Shown here in pieces: positions 28,051 to 38,632 of a DNA stretch of 64,000 nucleotides. How positions within the stretch are numbered: the first letter of the stretch is position 1; each line of letters starts with the position of its first letter. A model generated the notes under the pieces. The model was given only the letters and a program-made list of their open reading frames with translations. It had not been told where the DNA came from and ran no database searches. The translations under genes were made by a program, and so were the position numbers. This DNA is from Moraxella boevrei DSM 14165 (GTDB lineage Bacteria; Pseudomonadota; Gammaproteobacteria; Pseudomonadales; Moraxellaceae). The DNA lies in assembly GCF_000379845.1 (NCBI RefSeq), contig NZ_KB903772.1:24955-88954 (forward strand), written 5' to 3'.

Positions 28051-28638
28051 ATGATTGAAAAATTTGCCGTCATTGCCATTTCGCTACTAACTTTGGTGGC
28101 TTGTCAAAGTTTACCAAAAATACAAAATACCAATTAGTTTTCTGTTTCTGCTCAAACATTAAGTAAAGTTTATTTGTACAATGCACTTCAAAAGACTTAT
28201 GAAAATAACCCCAACACATCAATTGAGCCATATGAACATTGTGCATTAAAAGCCAACAAACAAATGAATATCATTGCGGAAAATTATTTGCAAAGTGTAT
28301 TTAATCAACATGAGTTGAGTCAGCTTAATCAAGTATTATCTGACCCAACAATGCTTGAGTTGGTTGGTGAATTTGGTGCACAATTAACTGATTTTAATTT
28401 AAAGCCCTTAGATAATGATGTAAAAATTTTGGCAAAACAGATATTGAAAAGTGGTTTATTAGACAAACTATTTCATAGTTATAATATGATATCGCAAGAG
28501 AAATTTCTTGATAGCAGTTACAATATTTTTCGTATAAATGATGATGAGTTTTTAGCAAGTAATCAGCCCAATTTGGTTTTGCAAATAACTTTTGCTGATT
28601 TGGTTGATAAGCATATTGCAGAATGTCATCTAAGTTAA
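28051..28638 (+). pseudogene. Lipoprotein gene with internal amber stop
   Basis: ATG 28051 begins a lipoprotein signal (MIEKFAVIAISLLTLVACQS), but codon 29 is TAG (28135-28137). The same frame then continues open to 28638 with a soluble helical sequence of about 165 residues (for example NYLQSVFNQHELSQLNQVL). The stop therefore separates the signal and lipobox from the mature domain. It is either a recent nonsense mutation or a readthrough site. A TTG at 28174 might restart but without export signal. Function unknown; the mature part resembles DUF2059-type helical proteins only in general pattern. Confidence 0.7.
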
Positions 28639-28800
28639 AAAACAAAGGTAAGTATTTAGTTTGATTATTTTTTTAGTATAAAAATATTAATCAATATGAA
28701 TGACAATCTTTCATTTAAAATATTGTATAATTGATAAGATAAAAAATCTAGCAAATAGATTGTTTCATCAAAAATTAACTAACGTATAATGGTAAGAAAT

Positions 28801-30159
28801 ATGACAATTAAAGCAATCAAAGGGTTTAACGATATTTTACACGTCGCCACAGGCGATACTCGTCCAAGTGGCGAATGGCGAACGCTTGAAAGTGAGCTTA
28901 TCGGCGTGCTTGACCAATTCGGCTTTGAGCAAATCCGCTTACCGATTGTCGAAGAAACTCAGTTATTTAGCCGTGCTATTGGTGATAATACTGATATTGT
29001 TGAAAAAGAAATGTATTCGTTCGCCGATAAGGGCGAGCCACCGACCCCACTTACATTACGTCCAGAAGGTACAGCAGGAGCGGTGCGTGCGGTGATTGAG
29101 CATAATCTGCTTCGTGGCGATACGCCAAAACTGTGGTACATGGGTCCGATGTTCCGCTACGAAAAACCGCAAAAAGGGCGTTATCGTCAGTTTCATCAGT
29201 TGGGTGTTGAGAGTTTTGGCAGTGAGTTGCCTGACGCCGATGCCGAACTCATCATCATGACTTATCAAATGTGGCAGAGTTTGGGTATTCTTGACCATGT
29301 CCAGCTTGAGTTAAACACGCTTGGCGAGTCTAATGAACGCCTTGCCTTTCGCACCGCTTTGATTGAGTATTTGACCGCTCACAAAGATGACCTTGATGAA
29401 GACAGCCAAAGACGTTTGACGACCAATCCATTACGCATTTTGGACAGTAAAGAGAGCAAAACCCAAGCGATTTTGCAAAACGCCCCTAAACTCATGGACT
29501 TTTTGGGTGAAGCTAGTTTAGCTCATTTTGCCAAGGTAAAAAGCTACTTAACCGCCGTTGGCATTGACTTTGTCATTAATGAAAAACTGGTGCGTGGTTT
29601 GGATTATTATAATAAAACCGTGTTTGAATGGACGACTGATAAATTAGGTTCGCAAGCAACCGTATGCGGTGGCGGTCGTTATGATGGCTTGATTGGACAA
29701 ATTGCGGCTATTGGCAAAAAAGATGAAAAACCTGTGTCAAGTCAGCCTGCCGTTGGTTTTGCCATGGGATTGGAGCGGTTGTTGTTGCTCGTGCAAGCGG
29801 TTAGCCCGTTTGAGCCTGAGTCAACTTGTGACGTATTTGTGGTGGCACAGCCAGAAATTTATCTTGACGGTATTGTTTACGCCAACTTTTTACGCCAAAG
29901 CAATCCCTATGTGCGGGTGAAAATGGCAAGTGCCACAAGTCTAAAATCGCAAATGAAAAAAGCGGATAAATCAGGGGCAGAGTTTACCGTGATTATCGGT
30001 GAAGAAGAAATCAAAACCCAAAAAATCACCGTTAAAAATATGGCGACAGGCGAACAATTTAGCACCGATTTTAACGATGACACGTTTTTTATTGACGATG
30101 ACGCATTGCAAGGTTTATTTGGCATGTTGGCAGATGAAACGCTTGAAGACGATGAATAA
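28801..30159 (+). CDS. hisS: Histidine-tRNA ligase
   Basis: Class II aminoacyl-tRNA synthetase, about 452 residues. Motif 2 region [19 protein letters not shown], histidine-binding [15 protein letters not shown], and motif 3 [14 protein letters not shown] are all present. The C-terminal anticodon-binding domain has [11 protein letters not shown] and ends with an acidic tail (DETLEDDE). The ATG at 28801 (start [12 protein letters not shown]) matches the family; an in-frame ATG at 28789 is alternative. First gene of the conserved hisS-yfgM-bamB-der block. Confidence 0.96.
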   Translation: MTIKAIKGFNDILHVATGDTRPSGEWRTLESELIGVLDQFGFEQIRLPIVEETQLFSRAIGDNTDIVEKEMYSFADKGEPPTPLTLRPEGTAGAVRAVIEHNLLRGDTPKLWYMGPMFRYEKPQKGRYRQFHQLGVESFGSELPDADAELIIMTYQMWQSLGILDHVQLELNTLGESNERLAFRTALIEYLTAHKDDLDEDSQRRLTTNPLRILDSKESKTQAILQNAPKLMDFLGEASLAHFAKVKSYLTAVGIDFVINEKLVRGLDYYNKTVFEWTTDKLGSQATVCGGGRYDGLIGQIAAIGKKDEKPVSSQPAVGFAMGLERLLLLVQAVSPFEPESTCDVFVVAQPEIYLDGIVYANFLRQSNPYVRVKMASATSLKSQMKKADKSGAEFTVIIGEEEIKTQKITVKNMATGEQFSTDFNDDTFFIDDDALQGLFGMLADETLEDDE

Positions 30160-30208
30160 TTTTTATTAATTATTTATAAAAATAAATAATATTTTTAAGG
30201 TAAAATAA

Positions 30209-31036
30209 ATGGTAAAAGATGTAACCCCAAAACTGCCAAACGATGAACATCAGTCCATGCAAGCCCTAAGCCAATATGGTGGCTACATTGTGTTAGCGAT
30301 TGTGTTGGCATTGGGTGGGTATTTTGGTTGGAATTATTGGCAGAACCATGGCGGTCGCATTGATGAAGTGGCATCAACTGATTTTGCTAAAATTCAAGCC
30401 AGTCAGCAAGCGGTGACGAACCTTGGTATTGCCACCGATGATAAAGCCAAAGCCGAACTTGCCACCGCACAAGCCAACTTTGGCAAGGATTTGGATGCGT
30501 TTATCGCTCAGCATGGCGAATCGGTTTATACTTGGCAAGCCTTGATGTTAAAGGCAAAACAGCAAACTGACTCAGGCGATATCAAAGGGGCGACTACCAC
30601 CTTGCAACAGGCGACCACGCTCAAAATTGATGATGAAGGCTTAAAGGCGATTGCCACATTACGCTATGCTCAAGCCTTGCTCGGTAATCAACAAGCAGAC
30701 GATGCTCAAAAAGCCTTGCAAGCCGTGTTACCACCTGCATTTGATGCCAGTAAAAATGAGCTGTTAGGCGATGTGGCAATGGCAAAAAATGACAAAAAAT
30801 CAGCGATTGATTTTTACCAAAAAGCATGGCAAGCTATTGAAAAACGTAATGAAAGCAATGAGTTAAACCAAGACCGTGCCTTTTTACGCTTAAAAATGGA
30901 AAATTTGGGCTTAACCCCAAAACAGCCTGATTTGGATAATGGTGTGGTTGCAACGCCAAATACTGCTCAAGCGGTTGCTACCCCAACGGCAAGTACCGCA
31001 AGCGTGGCTACGGTGACCGCATCTGCGACCAATTAA
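30209..31036 (+). CDS. yfgM: YfgM family ancillary translocon protein
   Basis: A 275-residue inner-membrane protein with short cytoplasmic N-terminus, one transmembrane helix (about residues 23-42, GGYIVLAIVLALGGYFGWNY), and a periplasmic TPR-like domain. In E. coli YfgM binds PpiD and SecYEG and protects exported proteins. The C-terminal 45 residues are an Ala/Thr/Val-rich low-complexity tail not found in E. coli. Position between hisS and bamB is conserved. Confidence 0.9.
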   Translation: MVKDVTPKLPNDEHQSMQALSQYGGYIVLAIVLALGGYFGWNYWQNHGGRIDEVASTDFAKIQASQQAVTNLGIATDDKAKAELATAQANFGKDLDAFIAQHGESVYTWQALMLKAKQQTDSGDIKGATTTLQQATTLKIDDEGLKAIATLRYAQALLGNQQADDAQKALQAVLPPAFDASKNELLGDVAMAKNDKKSAIDFYQKAWQAIEKRNESNELNQDRAFLRLKMENLGLTPKQPDLDNGVVATPNTAQAVATPTASTASVATVTASATN

Positions 31037-31099
31037 TTTTATTTATAAATATTGTTTTGAATAAAAATTAAACGAAAGTTAAATAAAAGTTGAAATATT

Positions 31100-32356
31100 A
31101 TGATGACACCTTTTTTACAAAACCCTGCTAAAAACAACCTTCCGCCAATCGCTGTGAAAGTGCTTGGTGTGGCGATGTTTGCGGTATTGGCACTTAACAC
31201 CACCGCTTGTCAACGCTTCAAAAAATCTGAAAGCATTCACTCACCGACCGAACTTGTGGCATTAAAGCAAACCCAAAATAGCCTAACTCCACTCTTTAAC
31301 CATGCTGAAAAATCTAACAGAAAAGCTAGTTTTAATAAAAAACAAACGTTAAGCCAAGGCACAACCGTATTTCAAACCGTAAGCGATGCCCAAGGTTACA
31401 TAACCGCCAATCCTGATGGCAGGGTAACCGCCGTTGATATGAATGGGCGTGGCGTGTGGCAAGTAGAGTTTGAGCAAGGGCTGCATTCTGGTGTAGCGAT
31501 TGACAATCGCCTTGCGACAGCCAATGTCGTGATTGTTGCCGATAACAATGCCAATCTGATTGCCCTTGACCGCAGTAATGGCAAAACTTTATGGCAACGC
31601 CAAATTACGAGCAACGTGCTTGCCCCTGCATTAATCAGCGGAAATCGGGTAGTGGTGTTGGCAAATAACGGTGCAGTGCAAGGTTTGTCGTTACAAACGG
31701 GCGACGTAGTCTGGCAATTTGGCACACAAAATCCAAGCCTAAGCGTGCGTGGCAGTGCCACACCGATTTTGTTAGACAGCAAAACCGTGTTAATTAGTAC
31801 GGCGGACGGTCGTATTCATGGTTTGAATTTGGAAAACGGTTCGCCATTGTGGTCTCGCCGTGTCGGTACGAGCGTGGGGGCAAGTGAAATTGACCGTTTG
31901 GTGGATGTGGATGCCACGCCGATTTTTGTGGATAATATGTTGTACTCGGTGACTTATAGCGGACAATTATTGGCTATTGATATGGCGAGCCGTCAGATTG
32001 CTTTTGTCAAAGAGATTGCCAGTTTAAAATCGTTGGCAGTAGACAACAGCCAACTATACGTTACCACCCTAGACGGTCAAGTGTTGGCATTGGATAAATT
32101 AACAGGCAACGAAAATTGGCAATCCGATAGCTTAAAATTCCGTGGACTAAGTAACCCTGTCGCTACGCCGAACAGCGTGATTGTTGGTGATAAACTCGGT
32201 TATTTGCACGTTTTTGACAAAACAACAGGTAAAATCGTTGACCGAAAACAAACAAAAGTTGATGTTAATCAATTAACTTTGCAAAATATTGCCCAAAATC
32301 CACGCTTAATCGCTCAAACTGCCAACGGTGGTTTTAGCGTTTGGCAAGTGCATTGA
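31100..32356 (+). CDS. bamB: Outer membrane protein assembly factor BamB
   Basis: Lipoprotein of the BAM complex, 418 residues. A long signal region ends at the lipobox NTTAC (about Cys37), followed by a polar linker and an eight-blade PQQ-like beta-propeller. Repeats include GKTLWQRQITSNVLAPAL, NGSPLWSRRVG and LTGNENWQ. Two ATGs (31100, 31103) are possible starts. Lies 63 bases after yfgM and, apart from a decayed insertion, upstream of der as in other gammaproteobacteria. Confidence 0.94.
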   Translation: MMTPFLQNPAKNNLPPIAVKVLGVAMFAVLALNTTACQRFKKSESIHSPTELVALKQTQNSLTPLFNHAEKSNRKASFNKKQTLSQGTTVFQTVSDAQGYITANPDGRVTAVDMNGRGVWQVEFEQGLHSGVAIDNRLATANVVIVADNNANLIALDRSNGKTLWQRQITSNVLAPALISGNRVVVLANNGAVQGLSLQTGDVVWQFGTQNPSLSVRGSATPILLDSKTVLISTADGRIHGLNLENGSPLWSRRVGTSVGASEIDRLVDVDATPIFVDNMLYSVTYSGQLLAIDMASRQIAFVKEIASLKSLAVDNSQLYVTTLDGQVLALDKLTGNENWQSDSLKFRGLSNPVATPNSVIVGDKLGYLHVFDKTTGKIVDRKQTKVDVNQLTLQNIAQNPRLIAQTANGGFSVWQVH

Positions 32357-32410
32357 TAATAAAAGATTGGGGAAGTTTATCAACTTACTTTCCCAATCAA
32401 AACATTGAGG

Positions 32411-33108
32411 ATGGTCGTTAATTCTATCAAAATGAATGGGCTAAAAACACAGTATCAACAGTTGTTGTCATGTTTTGCCATTGATGAAAAACTCATTGAG
32501 CAATATTGGCAAGAGCTTTGTTGCCTTTATCAACAGACACATCGGTTTTACCATAATTTATCGCATATTGAAGCACTGTTAAACCAGTTTTTGGCGATTT
32601 AAACACAGATTACCGATAAATCGGCAGTATTATTTGCCATTTTTTATCATGATTGTATTTATCATGTGCCTAAAACATCGCAGAGCAATGAACAGTTAAG
32701 TGCAGACTATTTTTACTAGCGGTTTTATTCACGATTGCCTGACGATTTGGCAAAAAAAGTCATGGTTTTATTTTGGCAATAGAGCATCATCAGTTATTGC
32801 TACCAGATGATGATTTGGTGTATTTTTTGGATTTGGATTTGTCAATATTGGCAAAAGAAGACACAATTTATCAAAGTTATTGCCACAATATTCAAAAAGA
32901 ATATGCCCATATCCACCCTTTACTTTATAAAATAGGGCGGGCAAAAATGTTAAGTCAATTTTTATTAAAAAAACGCATTTTTTATAGTGACCATTTTTAT
33001 CAAAGGTATGAAAAATTGGCAAAACAAAATATTCGTTGTGAACTCAAAACGTTGGTATTTGAAAGTTTTTTAAAGGATAAAAGTTATGTTAATAGCGATT
33101 CCAGATAA
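32411..33108 (+). pseudogene. Degraded HD-superfamily phosphohydrolase-like gene (COG4339)
   Basis: Recognisable pieces in order are HRFYHNLSHIEALL, FYHDCIYH with NEQLSA, AIEHHQLLLPDDDLVYFLDL and DLSILAKEDTIYQSYCHNIQ, then KIGRAKMLSQFLL. These match a small metal-dependent HD hydrolase. The frame is broken by TAA at 32600, TAG at 32717, and a one-base loss near the TTTT run at about 32771. Not functional. It lies between bamB and der, which are normally adjacent. Confidence 0.8.
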
Positions 33109-33402
33109 TACTGTACAAATACTAACACAGTAAGCACAACTTGCGTTCAGTATGGTGCAATTATTAAATCAGACTTTTGATAATAAACCAAAAAAATAAT
33201 GCCATTATCCCCACACATTCACGAGCGATTTAATGGTTTGTATGAAAATAACGATAAATTTGATTTTGAGCAGTTTTTATCAACTCGCAATCAGTATGCA
33301 AAAGGGTTAGAATTATGCAATTACCAAACGAGAAATTGCCAAAGTGAATTTATTTGATAAACCGATTTGAAAATCCAAACATTTAAAAAAGAGTATTAAA
33401 AA
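33109..33402 (+). other. Gap with short coding remnants before der
   Basis: Short frames such as MLIAIPDNTVQ (from 33086) and a 51-codon frame from ATG 33199 (LSPHIHERFNGLYENNDKFD, then FEQFLSTRNQYAKG) look protein-like but have no recognisable family or ribosome site. They are probably pieces of decayed genes next to the HD pseudogene. The der promoter must also lie here. Confidence 0.4.
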
Positions 33403-34812
33403 ATGAGCCTAAAACCTGTTGTTGCCTTAATAGGTCGCCCAAACGTTGGTAAATCAACGATTTTTAACCAACTTACCAAAAGTCGTCAAGCCTTAGTCGC
33501 TGACCTTGCAGGCTTGACACGAGACCGCCAATATGGGGATGCCACGTTTGAAGAAAAGTCCTTTATTGTCGTGGACACAGGTGGTATCGGTGAAGATGAT
33601 GATGGCTCGGGCAATATTGATGACTACATGGCGACCCAATCCTACACCGCTATTCATGAAGCGGATATTATCGTGTTTGTGGTGGATGCACGAGCAGGGA
33701 TTGTCGGCTCAGATGAAACGATTGCCAAACAATTACACACGCTTGGCAAGCCTGTCTTTTTGGTTGCCAATAAAATTGACGGCGTGCATGAAGCCGCTAT
33801 TAATGAGTTTTTTGCCTTGGGCTTTGGTGAACCTTTTCCGACGACTGCCAGCCATGGGCGTGGTATTACCAACTTACTAGAAAGTCTGACCACCAATATG
33901 CCAAGCTCTGCTGAAGAAGAAAAATCTCCTGACGGCTTAAAATTAGCGATTATCGGTCGTCCCAACGTTGGCAAATCTACCTTGGTTAACCGTTTGCTTG
34001 GTGAAGAGCGTGTGGTGGTGTTTGATATGCCTGGCACGACCCGAGACAGTATTTACATACCCTTTGAGCGAGAAGGACAGAACTATGTGTTGATTGATAC
34101 CGCAGGGGTACGTCGTCGTGGTCGCATTGATGAAAAAGTAGAAAAATTTAGTGTTATCAAGACCTTACAAGCCATTAAAGATGCCAATGTGGTGGTATTG
34201 GTGATTGATGCCCAAGAAGGCATTACCGACCAAGATTTGCATATTTTGGGTTATGCTATCGATGCAGGGCGTGCCATGGTGATTGCCATTAACAAATGGG
34301 ATAACCTTGACCAAGACAAAAAAAACTGGATGAAAATTGAAATGGATAGACGTTTTAATTTTATCCCTTATGTCAAAATGCACCTGATTTCAGCATTGCA
34401 CGGTACAGGTGTGGGCAATCTATATCCGTCCATTCACAAAGCCTATGCGTCAGCAATGTTTAATATGCCAACCAGTCGCTTGACCCAAATCCTACAAGAT
34501 GCGGTTACCGCTCACCAACCACCAATGGTCGGTGGTCGCCGTATCAAGTTGCGTTTTGCTCATATGGGTGGACATAATCCGCCAATTATCGTCATTCACG
34601 GTAACCAAACCAGTCAAGTACCAAACAGTTACAAACGCTATCTAGAAAATGAATTTCGCAAAGTGTTTAAATTAGAAGGCACGCCCATTAAAGTGGAATT
34701 TAAACAAAATGCCAATCCGTATGCCGAGCGTAAAAACAGCATGACGGACGCACAAAAAGAGCGAAAACGCCGTCAAGTGCAAAAGTTTAAAAAACGTGAT
34801 AAAAAGCGTTAA
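33403..34812 (+). CDS. der: Ribosome biogenesis GTPase Der (EngA)
   Basis: Essential double GTPase for 50S assembly, 469 residues. Two tandem G domains, each with G1 GRPNVGKST (residues about 11 and 186), G3 DTGG and DTAG, G4 NKID and NKWD. The C-terminal KH-like domain includes [18 protein letters not shown]. The tail is rich in Lys/Arg ([17 protein letters not shown]). It follows bamB at the expected place after the decayed insert. Confidence 0.97.
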   Translation: MSLKPVVALIGRPNVGKSTIFNQLTKSRQALVADLAGLTRDRQYGDATFEEKSFIVVDTGGIGEDDDGSGNIDDYMATQSYTAIHEADIIVFVVDARAGIVGSDETIAKQLHTLGKPVFLVANKIDGVHEAAINEFFALGFGEPFPTTASHGRGITNLLESLTTNMPSSAEEEKSPDGLKLAIIGRPNVGKSTLVNRLLGEERVVVFDMPGTTRDSIYIPFEREGQNYVLIDTAGVRRRGRIDEKVEKFSVIKTLQAIKDANVVVLVIDAQEGITDQDLHILGYAIDAGRAMVIAINKWDNLDQDKKNWMKIEMDRRFNFIPYVKMHLISALHGTGVGNLYPSIHKAYASAMFNMPTSRLTQILQDAVTAHQPPMVGGRRIKLRFAHMGGHNPPIIVIHGNQTSQVPNSYKRYLENEFRKVFKLEGTPIKVEFKQNANPYAERKNSMTDAQKERKRRQVQKFKKRDKKR

Positions 34813-34868
34813 TACAAATATGAGCGTTAAAACTGTTTTTGTAAAATAAAAAAAATTTAGGTAAACTT

Positions 34869-36725
34869 ATGGATATTAAATCGCTAAATTACCAATATTT
34901 GTCAAGGCGTTTTGTCATCATGCCGTTTTTTTTGGCATTGTGCCTGTGTTTTGTCGTGTATTTAGTTAGTGATATTCACAGTACTATCCAAGAACAAGTG
35001 TCGCGGGTACATGATATTAACCATTTGTTAACCCAAACGGCGACTAGTCAAAACAAAGATTTGATCGCCACCCAAGTCAAATATTTATCCGATAGCAATC
35101 CGCAGATTGAAAGCATCAATTTTTTCCCTGCCACTAGTCATCAAGAGCAGATGAACAACAAAAAGCTGGATGTGCTAACCATGTTTTTTGGCAAATATTA
35201 TGGCTTAAGCCAAGCGGTAACGCTCCAATTACCACACGCATCGCCGAACACCAACGAAACCACAGTCAATCAACTCGTTGGTTATGTCAACACCACTTTA
35301 AATTTAAACACCATTCGCCATCAATGGTTTAAGCGTAATTTACCGATGTTTATCACGATGGCAGTTGCATCGATGTTGACATTGCTCATCATGTTGACCT
35401 TACTAAAAAAAGTAACCGAACGCTTGTCAATGTTGGAAAAATTAAGCCAAAAAGTGCTAGATGATCAAGTGATTGAACAAAAAGACTATGAGCAACCCAA
35501 CGACAAGCAAGCAGTTTGGCTGTATGAAAAAGCGTTATATCACCTGTTGGATAAACAAAAAACCCAAACGCATCAATTGGTTCAGCTAAACAGTGAAATT
35601 GGTTTGCTAAAAGATGAAAGTTTTAAACACATTGAACAATATTCTACCTTTCAAAGTGATCTAACCCATGAGTTTAAATTATCACTTAATCGCATTGATG
35701 CAGGAATAAAACTACTAAAAAATCAATATATTAGTAGCGAACAACAAGGTGCAGTGGATATCATTGAGACAGGCGTGGATGATTTAAATTCAAAACTTAA
35801 CCAACTTATTCAGCTAAATCGTATTGAAAAAGGGCAAACTGTTGTTGAGTTGCATCAATTTAATCCACATCATTTATTGACTAATATTGTGGAGAAATTT
35901 CAAATAATTGCTCGAGAAAAACAGCTTAATTTGGGTTTAAAACTCTATCATGCCGACTACGTATTAGAAGGCGATACCCAAAAAATTGACACAATCTTAT
36001 CATCATTGGTTGAAAATGCGTTGAAATTTACGGAACATGGCTCAGTAACTGTGATATCACAACTACAGCATTTGGAAAAAAGTATCCGTTGGACAATTTC
36101 GGTGGAAGATACAGGAATTGGGATTGATAAACAAAATTTTGCTAATATTTTTAAGCCATTTTTCCAAGTCAACCCAAATATATCACGTATCCTAAAAAAT
36201 ACCACGGTTGGTCTGTTTTTGGTAAAAAAATTGGTGCATTTGTTAAATGGTGATATAGAAGTTACCAGTACCCCACAGCAAGGCTCAAAATTCACGCTGC
36301 ATTTACTATTAAAAGACTGGCATAGCCAAAAAGAGCAAGACCTATTAAAAGACAAAAGTTTTGCAGTATGGTATAAAGACGACCGTATTTTTTCGCAAGC
36401 TCAGCGATTAATCAATGCAGGGGCAAAAATCCAAGGGTTTCATGATAGTCGGTTATTGCTAGATTATTTAACGAATAATTCAGTAGATATGCTAATCATT
36501 ATGTATAAAATACCTAAAGAAGAAGTCATGCGTTTGGTGACCACTTTGCGAGAGAAACAGACCGATTTTCGCACGCTGATTACCTATTATTATTTGCCAA
36601 AACACCTGCAAGCGGTATATGCAGAAAGCTTAAAAGCTGTGGGTGTAGACTATTTAGAAGATGCAAGCTTAGAGAATATGGCTTTAGATGATTATATTAA
36701 TCGCTTAATTCAATATTTGGCTTAA
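34869..36725 (+). CDS. Sensor histidine kinase with degenerate receiver domain
   Basis: A 618-residue membrane kinase. Two transmembrane helices (about residues 15-37 and 158-180) enclose a periplasmic sensor region. The kinase part has an H-box-like LTHEFKLSL (His present, RTPL replaced by KLSL), N-box VENALKFTEHG, G1 DTGIGI, F-box IFKPFFQV, and a weakened G2 (NTTVGLFLVKK instead of GTGLGL). Residues about 490-618 look like a receiver domain, but the phosphoacceptor Asp is Met (LIIMYKIP) and the strand-5 Lys is missing. No response regulator is adjacent. The layout recalls BarA/GacS without the Hpt. Confidence 0.8.
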   Translation: MDIKSLNYQYLSRRFVIMPFFLALCLCFVVYLVSDIHSTIQEQVSRVHDINHLLTQTATSQNKDLIATQVKYLSDSNPQIESINFFPATSHQEQMNNKKLDVLTMFFGKYYGLSQAVTLQLPHASPNTNETTVNQLVGYVNTTLNLNTIRHQWFKRNLPMFITMAVASMLTLLIMLTLLKKVTERLSMLEKLSQKVLDDQVIEQKDYEQPNDKQAVWLYEKALYHLLDKQKTQTHQLVQLNSEIGLLKDESFKHIEQYSTFQSDLTHEFKLSLNRIDAGIKLLKNQYISSEQQGAVDIIETGVDDLNSKLNQLIQLNRIEKGQTVVELHQFNPHHLLTNIVEKFQIIAREKQLNLGLKLYHADYVLEGDTQKIDTILSSLVENALKFTEHGSVTVISQLQHLEKSIRWTISVEDTGIGIDKQNFANIFKPFFQVNPNISRILKNTTVGLFLVKKLVHLLNGDIEVTSTPQQGSKFTLHLLLKDWHSQKEQDLLKDKSFAVWYKDDRIFSQAQRLINAGAKIQGFHDSRLLLDYLTNNSVDMLIIMYKIPKEEVMRLVTTLREKQTDFRTLITYYYLPKHLQAVYAESLKAVGVDYLEDASLENMALDDYINRLIQYLA

Positions 36726-37372
36726 ATTAAGCCTTGTTTTTGCAAAAACTGGTATAAATTATCAGCAAATTTGGCATAACCCGCCGCATTGGCGTGGATT
36801 TGGTCGGATTTTAACTTTTCATTGGATAAAATTTCTGACCAGCCCCCATCGCCTTTAGCAAACAAAATCACCTGTTCGCTATCGGCAATTTTTTGATAGA
36901 TTGGGTTGTCGCTGGCTTTACCAAACAAAGCACTGGTGCTTAAATGTGGTTCTGCAATTAAGATGACGTTGATATTTTGGTTTTTTAGTTGTTGCACGAT
37001 TTTTGTGATATTCTCGGTTGTCTCGGACGGATTGACACGCCGTAACACATCATTGCCACCAATCCCTAATAAGACTAAACTCGGCTTTTGTTGAATAATT
37101 TCATCTAAACGTGCCAAGACACCTGCTGACGTGTCACCATTAATCCCTGCATTGCGAATTTGCCAACCTGTTTTTTTTGCCAAAATGGTGGGGTAGGCTT
37201 GGTGTTTTTCCGCCCCATAGCCATAAGTCAGCGAGTCGCCAAGTGCGATCACTTTGCTACCACGAGCGATTTTTGCCTCTGTCGGTTTATTGTTACAGCC
37301 AGTAATAAGCGGTAAAGTCATGAACGCCATGCCGTAACATACAAATTGTCGGCGATTGATTTTGTTTTGCAT
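36722..37372 (-). CDS. SGNH/GDSL esterase, lipoprotein (TesA/EstA-like)
   Basis: A 216-residue hydrolase of the TesA/arylesterase type. Block I GDSLTYGYG (nucleophile Ser), block II GINGDTS, block III GGND, and block V DQIHANAAGY (Asp-His) are all present. The N-terminus NRRQFVCYGMAFMTLPLITGC combines a twin-arginine-like RRQF with a lipobox, suggesting a Tat-exported or ordinary Sec lipoprotein. Convergent with the kinase gene, with a 4-base stop overlap. Confidence 0.9.
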   Translation of the reverse strand: MQNKINRRQFVCYGMAFMTLPLITGCNNKPTEAKIARGSKVIALGDSLTYGYGAEKHQAYPTILAKKTGWQIRNAGINGDTSAGVLARLDEIIQQKPSLVLLGIGGNDVLRRVNPSETTENITKIVQQLKNQNINVILIAEPHLSTSALFGKASDNPIYQKIADSEQVILFAKGDGGWSEILSNEKLKSDQIHANAAGYAKFADNLYQFLQKQGLI

Positions 37373-37410
37373 CTTTTAATAAGTCTTTAACAGATAATTT
37401 TAACGGATTG

Positions 37411-38346
37411 TTAAATTAAGTTTTGTAATTTATTCGCCAATTCTTCACGAGCTTTAACAAAACCGTCAATCCCTGCCTCTAACAATTCAGTCGTCATGCT
37501 GTCTTGCTCAAGGGCATTTGCAAAACTTTGTTCATGAAATTGTTGTTTTTCAATGGTATCAAAACTCATATCAGGGAACAGTTGGCGTTCGATTTTTGTG
37601 TCCATTTCACGCAATTTATCCATTAAATCAGGCGAAATCGTCAGCAAATCACAGCCTGCCAATGCCAAAATCTCATCCACTGTGCGAAAACTTGCTCCCA
37701 TGATCTGGGTCTGGTAGCCATGTTGTTTAAAATAACTATAAATTGTTTTTACTGATAATACACCTTTATCTTCAGTCACTGGAATGATTTCACGGTTTTC
37801 AGTACGTTTTTGATAATCCAAAATTCGCCCAACAAATGGCGAAATCAACGTCACATTGGCATCGGCACAGGCAATCGCTTGGTGCAACCCAAAAATCAAC
37901 GTCACATTACAATGAATACCTTGTGCTTCGAGGATTTTGGCAGCTTGGATACCTTGCCACGTTCCTGCGATTTTTATCAGCACACGTTCCTTGTCAATGC
38001 CCATTTGTTCATACATTTGGATAAATTCTAAAGCTTTGGCAACGGTTTGTTCGGTGTCAAACGACAGACGAGCATCTACTTCGGTAGAGACACGTCCGTC
38101 AATGCGTTGTAGGATTTCTTTGCCGATATACACCGTTAAGTCGTCAATCACTTTATCAATATCATTGTTGTGTTTTGTTAATGTTTCAGTTAAAACAGAC
38201 TGTAAATTTGGGTCATTACAGGCTTTGGTAATCAGGCTTGGGTTGGTCGTTGCATCCACGGGGCGTAGGCGTTCAATTGCCGTCAAATCGCCTGTATCAG
38301 CGACAACGGTAGTCATCATGCGGAGCTGGTTTAAGGTGTTTGCCAT
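37411..38346 (-). CDS. tal: Transaldolase
   Basis: Pentose phosphate pathway enzyme moving a dihydroxyacetone unit between sugar phosphates, 311 residues, TIM barrel. Family signature VDATTNPSLI near residue 28 and the Schiff-base lysine in VLIKIAGTWQGI. The region NVTLIFGLHQAIACADA is also typical. Length matches the TalB-type subfamily. Start ATG 38346. Single gene. Confidence 0.96.
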   Translation of the reverse strand: MANTLNQLRMMTTVVADTGDLTAIERLRPVDATTNPSLITKACNDPNLQSVLTETLTKHNNDIDKVIDDLTVYIGKEILQRIDGRVSTEVDARLSFDTEQTVAKALEFIQMYEQMGIDKERVLIKIAGTWQGIQAAKILEAQGIHCNVTLIFGLHQAIACADANVTLISPFVGRILDYQKRTENREIIPVTEDKGVLSVKTIYSYFKQHGYQTQIMGASFRTVDEILALAGCDLLTISPDLMDKLREMDTKIERQLFPDMSFDTIEKQQFHEQSFANALEQDSMTTELLEAGIDGFVKAREELANKLQNLI

Positions 38347-38632
38347 AAGTTTTCCATTTAATTTTAAAAATCAAAAGTTACCATATTTTATCAAATGTTA
38401 CTAGTTTATTTTTGTTAGTGCGTTGTTAGCTTGTTGTTATTCTAAAAAAAATTATTAAAAATTTTAAGCAAATGTCCAATAAAATTGATAAAAAAAAGTT
38501 TGATAAAAACTGCTAAATTTTTTTGCAAATTGGTGCATTGTGTTTAGCGATTTTTGCCAAAGTATGCTAAGATAACCGCATTTTACAATTTAATTTTAAT
38601 CTTTTAACTTTTTTTAAAAAGCGTGGTGCAAA

